Part shown: positions 7,705 through 13,842 of the stretch, one piece after another
How positions within the stretch are numbered: the stretch's first letter is position 1
Layout of the letters: every line of letters starts with the position of its first letter
DNA from: CAWJLS01 sp963843755
Lineage (GTDB): Bacteria; Acidobacteriota; Thermoanaerobaculia; Multivoradales; DATKCC01
Direction: 5' to 3'
DNA length: 64,000 nucleotides
NCBI GenBank assembly: GCA_963843755.1
Contig: CAWJLS010000011.1
Coordinates: 140,748-204,747 of the forward strand
Notes under the pieces: generated by a model
The model's database searches: none
What the model was told of the DNA's origin: nothing
The model's input: the letters and a program-made list of their open reading frames with translations, nothing else
Position numbers and translations under genes: made by a program

Positions 7705-8163
7705 GTGATGCCCACCCGGCCGATCTCAGACCGCTCCGCCGGGCCAGCGCCCGGCGAGCCCGCCGGCTCCGCCGCCCCTCCCTCGACCCGATCCGGCGCC
7801 CGATCCGGCGCCCTGTCGAGTCGCCGTTCGGGGCAGGAGGGTGGGCGCCGCCCTGGGCTGCGCCGCCGCAAGCTCCTCACCATCGCCCTCGTCCTCGGCG
7901 CCCTCCTCGTCCTCGACCTCACCCGGCCGCCCCGCGAACAGCTTTCCGCCCGCATCCTGCTGTCCGCCATCGACACCTATCAGGCTACCCTCTCGCCGGT
8001 GCTCGGCCACGTCGGCGTCCGCTGCCGCTTCCGGCCGTCGTGCAGCCACTACGCACAAGGCGCGATCAAGAAGGACGGTGCGCTGGTCGGATCGCTGCGC
8101 GCCGCCTGGCGCGTCGCCCGCTGCGGCCCGTGGACGCCGGTAGGCACCTGGGACCCACCCTGA
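7705..8163 (+). CDS. yidD: Membrane protein insertion efficiency factor YidD
   Basis: The C-terminal 75 residues are a typical YidD: AIDTYQATLSPVLG, then the cysteine block CRFRPSCSHYAQGAI and WRVARCGPW. YidD proteins assist YidC-dependent membrane insertion. The usual length is 70-100 aa, whereas this product is 152 aa from the GTG at 7705 (or 151 aa from the adjacent ATG at 7708). The extra N-terminus is Ser/Arg/Pro-rich followed by a hydrophobic segment (LLTIALVLGALLVLDL) that could anchor it. The usual neighbours rpmH, rnpA and yidC are absent. An internal start would give a shorter standard form; no clear ribosome site selects one. Confidence 0.88.
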   Translation: MMPTRPISDRSAGPAPGEPAGSAAPPSTRSGARSGALSSRRSGQEGGRRPGLRRRKLLTIALVLGALLVLDLTRPPREQLSARILLSAIDTYQATLSPVLGHVGVRCRFRPSCSHYAQGAIKKDGALVGSLRAAWRVARCGPWTPVGTWDPP

Positions 8164-8237
8164 CCGACGGCGGATCTGCGTGCCGTCCATGCTAAGGTTC
8201 CTCCAACCGGTAACATCGGAACCCGAGGACCAGGGCC

Positions 8238-10526
8238 TTGTTATCCAGCCGGGCCGCAAGAATCACCGTCGCCACCGCGCTGACGGTCATCATCGCCGTG
8301 CTTTTCGCAATCCAGGCGCGCGAGGCGAAAGTGCGCTCGGACCGGATGGTCGGCGTGGTGCTCGAGCGGGCCGACGACGGTGTGCGGGTCGCCGAGATCG
8401 TCGCCGATCTCCCCGCAGCCCGTGCGGGCATCCGAGAAGACGACGAGATCCTCTCGGTCGACGGTCACCCGCTCGACAAGCTGATCGACTACGACATCGC
8501 GGCCGAGTCGTTCCAGCGCGGCAGGCCGATCTCGTTCGTCCTCCGCCGGGGCGCCGACACGATCACCCTCTCCGTCGAGCCGGGCGTCGCCTTTCCGCTG
8601 CTCCAGTTCACCCTCGACACCCTCGCCCTGTTCGGCTACCTGGGGCTGGCGCTCCTGGCGCTGTTCCAGGGACCGGGTGACGTCCGTGCGCGGGTCCTGT
8701 TCCTGTTCGCCGCGGCGGTCAGCATCGAGCTCGCCCTGCCCTACGAGTCGATCGGCAACCCGGGGCTGGTCCTGGTGGCGCTGTCGGCCTACTACCTGCT
8801 CACCGGTGCCGAGATGTCCCTGGAGCTCCACCTGGCATCGGTCATCCCGCGGCGTTACGGCTGGGTCGAGCGCCGGCCGTGGCTGATCCCGCTCTACTAC
8901 GTCATCGGCCTCGGCGGCGGCCTCCTCTGCTGCCTGACCTACCTGATCGAGGACGGCTTCGGCCACGACCTGTTCCCGTGGACCTCGCTCCAGTCGGACG
9001 CCGCGCTGGTCAACTTCGGCCTGCCGCTGTGGGCGGTCGCGGTGCCGCTGATCCTGGCGCTCCAGGTGGCGCGGGCCGAGGAGCCCCAGGGGCGCCACCA
9101 GGCCGGGCTGGTGCTCGCCGGCGTCACCCCGTGGGCGGTCTACGTCCTGCTGCTCACCGCTTTCACCATCCAGGGCCGCCAGGTCCCGGGGGCGTTCCTG
9201 ACGGTGGAGACGCTCACCCTCCTCGCCTACCCGCTGGCTGTGTTCATCGCGATCTACCGCTACCAGCTCCTCGACATCGAGGTGGTGGTTCGCCGGGGGC
9301 TGCTCTACACCGGGGTGACCGGCGCGCTGGTCCTCTTCTTCTACGCCGCCCTCGGCGCGGGCAGCGCCTTCTTCTCGAACCTGGTGGCCCACGGCCGCTC
9401 GGTCTGGTTCATCTCGGCGGTGACCCTGGTCCTCGGCCTGCTGTTCTCGCCGCTTCGCCGATCGCTCCAGCGCCTGATCGACCACCGCTTCTTCCCGGAG
9501 CGCCACGCGTTCCGGGAGCGGCTGGTGTCGCTGGCCGGTGAGCTGCCGGGGCTGGTCAAGCTGCCGCTCATGGGCAGCCACCTGGTCGAGCGGCTGGAGA
9601 CGACGTTCGCCGTGTCGTCGGCGACCCTGCTCTTGGCCGATGCGGAGAGCCGGCTGCTCTCGCCCTTGGCCACGACCCTGAAGGAGCCGGACCTGCTGAG
9701 CGGGTTGCTGGTCGAGCGCGACGATCCGGCGGTCGAGGTGCTCCACCAGGTCGGCCGGCCGGTGACCGTGCGCCAGCTCGAGGAGGTGCGCGACGGCGCG
9801 GAGTCGAGCCATCTCATCGCCGTGCTGCCGGTGCTCGACGCCGCGGTGGTCGCGCCGCTGCTGGTGCGCTCGGAGCTCATCGGCCTCCTGGTCCTCGGCG
9901 CCAAGGAGAACACCGAGCGGTTCCCGTCCGAGGAGCTGGAGCTGCTCAACCTGCTGACCCACCACGTGGCGACGGTCTTCCAGAACGCCCGGCTGTTCGA
10001 GTCCGCCACCTACGAGAGCCTGACCGGGCTGCTCCGGCGCGAGGCGATCCTGGAGGCGCTGGACAAGGAGCTCGACCGGGCACGGCGCTACGACCGGCCG
10101 CTGACCGTGGGGATGGCGGACCTCGACCACTTCAAGGAGGTCAACGACCGCTACGGCCACCTGGCGGGCGACGGCCTGCTCAAGCGGGTGGCCCAGGTGC
10201 TCACCTCCGGTCTCCGCTCGTCCGACGCGGTCGGGCGCTACGGCGGCGAGGAGTTCCTGCTGGTGCTGCCGGAGACCGAGCTCGCCGGCGCCCGGGTCGT
10301 GGCCGACAAGCTGCGCCGGCTGGTCGAGGAGGTGCGCACGCCGATGGAGGACGGCGAGGAGGCGACGGTCACGATCTCCATCGGCCTGGCGAGCCTCGAC
10401 TCCGGCGCCCTGCCGGGCGAGCCGACGGCCCGCGACCTCATCCGTCTCGCCGACCAGGCGCTCTACCGGGCGAAAGAAGACGGGCGCAACCGCATCCATC
10501 CGCCGCTGATCAGCCGGGTCTGCTGA
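8238..10526 (+). CDS. PDZ - membrane - GAF - GGDEF diguanylate cyclase
   Basis: A 762-aa sensor predicted to make cyclic di-GMP. Domains in order: a first transmembrane helix (residues 8-26), a PDZ domain (about 35-115; ADLPAARAGIREDDEILSVDG is the carboxylate-binding region), a multi-span membrane section (about 120-390), a GAF-like domain (about 430-585) and a GGDEF domain (about 590-755). The active site is GGEEF at about 669-673, and an RxxD inhibitory site (RSSD) lies five residues before it, so both catalysis and product feedback look intact. The start is a TTG at 8238 with GAGG upstream. The extracytoplasmic PDZ suggests sensing of a protein terminus or peptide. It is convergent with the outer-membrane gene downstream. 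Confidence 0.9.
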   Translation: MLSSRAARITVATALTVIIAVLFAIQAREAKVRSDRMVGVVLERADDGVRVAEIVADLPAARAGIREDDEILSVDGHPLDKLIDYDIAAESFQRGRPISFVLRRGADTITLSVEPGVAFPLLQFTLDTLALFGYLGLALLALFQGPGDVRARVLFLFAAAVSIELALPYESIGNPGLVLVALSAYYLLTGAEMSLELHLASVIPRRYGWVERRPWLIPLYYVIGLGGGLLCCLTYLIEDGFGHDLFPWTSLQSDAALVNFGLPLWAVAVPLILALQVARAEEPQGRHQAGLVLAGVTPWAVYVLLLTAFTIQGRQVPGAFLTVETLTLLAYPLAVFIAIYRYQLLDIEVVVRRGLLYTGVTGALVLFFYAALGAGSAFFSNLVAHGRSVWFISAVTLVLGLLFSPLRRSLQRLIDHRFFPERHAFRERLVSLAGELPGLVKLPLMGSHLVERLETTFAVSSATLLLADAESRLLSPLATTLKEPDLLSGLLVERDDPAVEVLHQVGRPVTVRQLEEVRDGAESSHLIAVLPVLDAAVVAPLLVRSELIGLLVLGAKENTERFPSEELELLNLLTHHVATVFQNARLFESATYESLTGLLRREAILEALDKELDRARRYDRPLTVGMADLDHFKEVNDRYGHLAGDGLLKRVAQVLTSGLRSSDAVGRYGGEEFLLVLPETELAGARVVADKLRRLVEEVRTPMEDGEEATVTISIGLASLDSGALPGEPTARDLIRLADQALYRAKEDGRNRIHPPLISRVC

Positions 10527-10554
10527 CGCGGCGGGCCGCTTCCATCTCCCTCCT

Positions 10555-11271
10555 CTACCAGGCGAAGATCAGGCCGGCCGACGCCTCGCCCTGGAATAGC
10601 GTGCTGCCGTCGTCGCCGTAGCGATAGCGGTCGCGGTCGCGATGGTTGCCGTCGTCGACATCGGTCCAGAAGCCGCGCCCTTCCAGCCGCACGCCGAAGT
10701 GCTCGGCGAAGAACACCTTGACACCGCCGCCGAGCCCGATCGACACGCGGGTCTCGTCATCGGCGCCGGGGAAGCTCGGGTCGAACAGGGTGCCGCCGAT
10801 GCTGCCGACGACGAACGGACGGGCCTGGCCCAGGTGCCACTGGTAGAGCGCTCCGACGTGGCCGTAGGTCACGTCGATGTCGCCCAGGCTGAACGACGGC
10901 TCGAACAGGCCCTCGTCGAACTGCGCCTGGGTCTGCTGGCGCGAGACCAGGAGCTCGATGCTGAAGCCGCCGGCGACCGGCACGTCGAGGGTCACGCCGT
11001 AGGCCTCGCTCTCGTCGATGTCGGTCGAGTCGTAGCGGTCGTGGTAGTCGTCGTTGCTCCGGACCTCGCCGCCGAAGCGGTAGGCGACGTACGGGGTGAG
11101 CTCGAACTGACCGCCGGTCCGGGCGGTCCCGTACCCGGACGGGTTTCCGGACTGGGCGAGCGAAGGCGAGGCGACGAGCAGACTGACGAGGAGGGCGGCG
11201 CCGAGCGCCGGAACGAGCAGGGTGCCGCGGAGCGTACGGGCCGATCTGGACGATCTGGACGATCTGGACAT
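10555..11271 (-). CDS. Outer-membrane beta-barrel protein
   Basis: A 238-aa secreted protein with an N-terminal signal: a basic Ser/Arg segment, then LLVPALGAALLVSLLVASPSLAQ with cleavage expected after the AQ. The mature part alternates hydrophobic and polar residues and ends in an aromatic residue (Trp), as expected for a BamA-assembled eight-strand barrel of the OmpW/porin-like type. The N-terminal SRSSRSSRS is encoded by a 9-bp direct repeat around 11240-11270. Substrate and role are unknown. The gene is divergent from the DUF971 gene, with 64 bp between starts. Confidence 0.8.
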   Translation of the reverse strand: MSRSSRSSRSARTLRGTLLVPALGAALLVSLLVASPSLAQSGNPSGYGTARTGGQFELTPYVAYRFGGEVRSNDDYHDRYDSTDIDESEAYGVTLDVPVAGGFSIELLVSRQQTQAQFDEGLFEPSFSLGDIDVTYGHVGALYQWHLGQARPFVVGSIGGTLFDPSFPGADDETRVSIGLGGGVKVFFAEHFGVRLEGRGFWTDVDDGNHRDRDRYRYGDDGSTLFQGEASAGLIFAW

Positions 11272-11335
11272 GGTGGGTCTCCTCCCGGAGTGCGCACACG
11301 GATGCTAGCATCGGCGTCCTGTCGAGAGCGCCCCG

Positions 11336-11710
11336 ATGAGTGAATCCCACCCCGGCGAGCAGTCCCCCCGCCCCACCGAGCTCCGCCGCCTCCCCGAGGA
11401 GGGCCGGCTCCGCATCACCTGGACCGACGGTCACGTGGGCGAGTACGACTACGACTACCTGCGCGGCTACTGCCCCTGCGCCTCGTGCCAGGGGCACACC
11501 AACGAGGCGATCCACTTCATCCCGCCGGCGTCGCCGATGCGCTCGGTGGAGATCCAGCCGGTCGGCAACTACGCGGTCTCGTTCCTCTGGTCGGACGGCC
11601 ACGGCACGGGCATCTACCGCTTCGAGTTCCTGCGCCGGCTCTGCCCCTGCCCTGCCTGCGCAGGCGATCCGGAGCTGACCCCGTCGATCCCACGCGGGGA
11701 TCTGTATTAG
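11336..11710 (+). CDS. DUF971 (GBBH-like N-terminal) domain protein
   Basis: A 124-aa protein made of a single DUF971 unit, the small zinc-binding domain found at the N-terminus of gamma-butyrobetaine hydroxylases and as a stand-alone bacterial protein. It shows LRITWTDGHVGEYDYDYLR, two cysteine pairs (CPCASC and CPCPAC) and IQPVGNYAVSFLWSDGH. Stand-alone members are sometimes near Fe-S or Moco genes; here mobA lies next to it in convergent orientation. A TAGCAT box at 11305-11310 may be the -10. No catalytic role can be assigned. Confidence 0.85.
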   Translation: MSESHPGEQSPRPTELRRLPEEGRLRITWTDGHVGEYDYDYLRGYCPCASCQGHTNEAIHFIPPASPMRSVEIQPVGNYAVSFLWSDGHGTGIYRFEFLRRLCPCPACAGDPELTPSIPRGDLY

Positions 11711-11827
11711 CCGGATCACCCCCCAACCCCTCATTCCCCTTCCCACCCCAGGCGGGAAGGGGACAGTTGTCCGGATCACCCCCCAACCCCTCATTCCCCT
11801 TCCCACCCTCAAGGTGGGAAGGGGACG
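11711..11827. repeat. Two 60-bp-spaced copies of a hairpin repeat, probably a bidirectional terminator
   Basis: Two copies start at 11711 and 11771 with an exact 60-bp period. Each carries the conserved left flank ccggatcaccccccaacccc, then a hairpin: CCCCTTCCC/GGGAAGGGG (11736-11744 with 11754-11762), and in the second copy a longer one of 12 bp per arm (11796-11807 with 11813-11824). They lie between the convergent DUF971 and mobA genes. Two other intergenic hairpins at 36.4 and 54.4 kb share the flank and loop features. Confidence 0.75.
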
Positions 11828-11886
11828 CCCCCGCCCGGAGTCTCTTTGGTCTGAGGTGGTCGTTCTACGGAGACGAAGTCGAGTTC

Positions 11887-12531
11887 CTAGGAAGCCGGGG
11901 GGGCGTCCTCGTCGAGGGTGGCCAGGTCTTCGGGGCGGTTGAGGTTGGCGAGCATCCGCTCCGGGTCGCCGTGACGGGCGAGGGCGGCGCCGTCGATCGT
12001 CTCGACCCGGAGGTCGTCGCGCTCGAGCAGGCCGCGCGGCGCGTACTGTCCGGCCCGGACCAAGTCGTCGAGCGCCTCCAGGGCCCGGGGTCCGTAGAGC
12101 GCGACCAGCGGCTCGATGCCTCGTGCGGCGCGGACGAGGACCCAGTCGGCGCCGGTCGCGTCGCCGCGCGCGACGATCTCCGCCAGCAGTGACGCCGGGA
12201 CCGCGGGCAGGTCGCAGGCGAGCACCAGCAGGGCGCGCCCGGGCGCGGCCCGTGCGGCACCCAGGAGGCCCGCGGCCGGCCCGCGCCCGGGGCCGTCCTC
12301 GACCGAGTGGGCGCGGCCGAGCACGCCGCGTCCGCGATCGGCGACCAGCACCTCGGAGCAGACCGCCCGGAGCCGCCCGAGGGCGCGCTCGGCGAGCGAG
12401 ATCCCGCCCCACTGGAGGGTCGCCTTGTCGGCGCCCATGCGGGAGGAGTCGCCACCGGCCAGGACGACCCCCACCGGCCGGCCCGGCGCGCCGGACCGCG
12501 TGCTAGCATCGTCAGCCCCACGTTCATTCAT
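11887..12531 (-). CDS. mobA: Molybdenum cofactor guanylyltransferase
   Basis: A nucleotidyltransferase that attaches GMP to molybdopterin to make the MGD cofactor. The 214-aa product carries the signature GVVLAGGDSSRMGADKATL close to its N-terminus, VEDGPGRGPAAGLLGA, and LVLACDLPAVP with the metal-binding Asp. I start it at ATG 12531 (MNERG) rather than six codons upstream, because a TGGAAT box lies eight bases before it and the start would then be leaderless. The start codon is only 29 bp from that of the divergent cyclophilin gene. moaA and coaBC are 25 kb away; no other molybdenum gene is adjacent. Confidence 0.9.
   Translation of the reverse strand: MNERGADDASTRSGAPGRPVGVVLAGGDSSRMGADKATLQWGGISLAERALGRLRAVCSEVLVADRGRGVLGRAHSVEDGPGRGPAAGLLGAARAAPGRALLVLACDLPAVPASLLAEIVARGDATGADWVLVRAARGIEPLVALYGPRALEALDDLVRAGQYAPRGLLERDDLRVETIDGAALARHGDPERMLANLNRPEDLATLDEDAPPAS
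12503..12508 (+). promoter_or_regulatory. -10 candidate for the cyclophilin gene, inside mobA
   Basis: TAGCAT, preceded by TGC (extended -10 like), lies about 53 bases before the cyclophilin ATG and therefore inside the first codons of mobA on the other strand. The same TGCTAGCATCG string occurs ahead of the DUF971 gene at 11302. Confidence 0.4.
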
Positions 12532-12560
12532 CGAACACCATTCCACCACCGGAGGATCCC

Positions 12561-13154
12561 ATGCAGCTCGCCCTCGCAGTCTTCACTCTCGGACTGTTCG
12601 CTCTCACCGTCCCCGCGTCCGGCGCCGACAAGGCTGCCGGCGATGCCCCGCGTGTGTCCCTGGAGACGTCCAAGGGCACGATCGTCGTCGAGCTCTACCC
12701 CGACAAGACCCCCAAGACGGTCGAGAACTTCCTCACCTACGTCCGCGACGGGTTCTACGACGGGACGATCTTCCACCGGGTGATCAAGGGATTCATGATC
12801 CAGGGCGGCGGCTTCACCGCCGACATGAACCAGAAGCCGACCCGTGCGCCGATCGTAAACGAGGCCAAGGAGGGCCTGTCGAACGAGCGCGGCACGATCT
12901 CGATGGCGCGGACCAACGATCCGAACAGCGCCACTGCCCAGTTCTTCATCAACACGGAGAACAACGGCGCCCGTGGCCTCGACTATCAGGGCGCCAGCAA
13001 CGCGGGCTACGCCGCGTTCGGCCGCGTGGTCGAAGGGATGGACGTGGTGGATGCGATCGCCGGGGTCGCGACGACTCGCAAAGGGATGCACGCGGACGTC
13101 CCGGCCGAGCCGGTGGTGATCGAGCACGCGCGGGTGGTGGGCGAGGGCTCCTGA
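12561..13154 (+). CDS. Periplasmic peptidyl-prolyl cis-trans isomerase, cyclophilin type
   Basis: A 197-aa cyclophilin with an N-terminal signal peptide (LALAVFTLGLFALTVPASGA). The catalytic core shows FHRVIKGFMIQGGG (with the active-site Arg), NERGTISMART, and SATAQFFIN. It is expected to catalyse proline isomerisation during folding of exported proteins. The ribosome site GGAGG is well placed before ATG 12561. Divergent from mobA with almost no intergenic space; convergent with the cold-shock gene downstream. Confidence 0.93.
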   Translation: MQLALAVFTLGLFALTVPASGADKAAGDAPRVSLETSKGTIVVELYPDKTPKTVENFLTYVRDGFYDGTIFHRVIKGFMIQGGGFTADMNQKPTRAPIVNEAKEGLSNERGTISMARTNDPNSATAQFFINTENNGARGLDYQGASNAGYAAFGRVVEGMDVVDAIAGVATTRKGMHADVPAEPVVIEHARVVGEGS

Positions 13155-13202
13155 ACGAGAACGCCCCGTCGGCCGTGGTGCCGGCGGAGCGACCTTCCCG
13201 AC

Positions 13203-13409
13203 CTACCCGCGGGTGACGTTGCGGGCCTGGAGACCCTTCGGGCCCTCGGCCGCCTCGAACGCCACCTGCTCACCCTGGGCCAGGGTGCGGAAGCCGTCCA
13301 TCTGGATGGCGGTGTGATGGACGAAGACATCGGCGCCGCCCGTGTCCGGCTCGATGAAGCCGTAGCCCTTGGCGTTGTTGAACCACTTCACGGTCCCACG
13401 CTGCATCAT
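13203..13409 (-). CDS. Cold-shock protein
   Basis: A 68-aa single cold-shock domain protein of the CspA type that binds single-stranded nucleic acid. RNP1 is KGYGFIEP at about residues 14-21, and RNP2 is DVFVHHTAI. A ribosome site AAAGGAG precedes tandem ATG codons (13404-13409), so the protein may begin at either methionine. Upstream there is a long gene-free stretch in which a structured 5' leader could lie, as in other csp genes. Confidence 0.95.
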   Translation of the reverse strand: MMQRGTVKWFNNAKGYGFIEPDTGGADVFVHHTAIQMDGFRTLAQGEQVAFEAAEGPKGLQARNVTRG

Positions 13410-13842
13410 GGGAGCTGACTCCTTTCACACGCTCTGGGACTGCTGCCCCACGCCGCACGCCGAACGCAGGCGCGGACACCCGTTTCGACTCTCCTCTCGA
13501 TGGGGAGGGCAGCCCCCCCCAAGTCCAGCTCGTCTGGAACGCGGATAGGGAAGAATTCTCGCACGAACCTTGGTGGCACGCAAGAAGGCGCTCACCCACG
13601 AGGGGCCGTCGAAGCTCGACCACGCCGTGGTCGACCCCGACGCGGTGCTCTTCTGAACCTCGACCGGACGAACAATCGTCGCCTGGCCCACCCGGCCGGG
13701 CACCTGGCGGCGAACACGTGGGCCTCGAAGTGGATGCTCTGGGCCCAGGATCTGCTCCAGACCTTGGCGCCCGAAGTCGTCGGCGCCGGGCACCGTTCTT
13801 GCCTTCCCTGCCTGCGTAACTACTGACCGGGAGGGGGAAAAC
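13410..13842. other. 433-bp gap between csp and the kinase gene; no supported gene
   Basis: This interval must contain the csp promoter (minus strand) and the kinase promoter (plus strand). Open frames exist on both strands (for example 13500-13826 plus) but they lack a ribosome site and show no domain or codon signature that I trust. GGGAGGGGG at about 13828-13837 is the kinase ribosome site. Confidence 0.5.

Noticed and set aside
11711..11827. Two direct repeats with hairpins as a possible CRISPR remnant
   Set aside because: Only two units, the repeats are nearly contiguous, no cas genes exist, and the same hairpin type occurs elsewhere singly.
13500..13826. A 108-codon open frame between csp and the kinase
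   Set aside because: No ribosome site, low-complexity composition and no domain.
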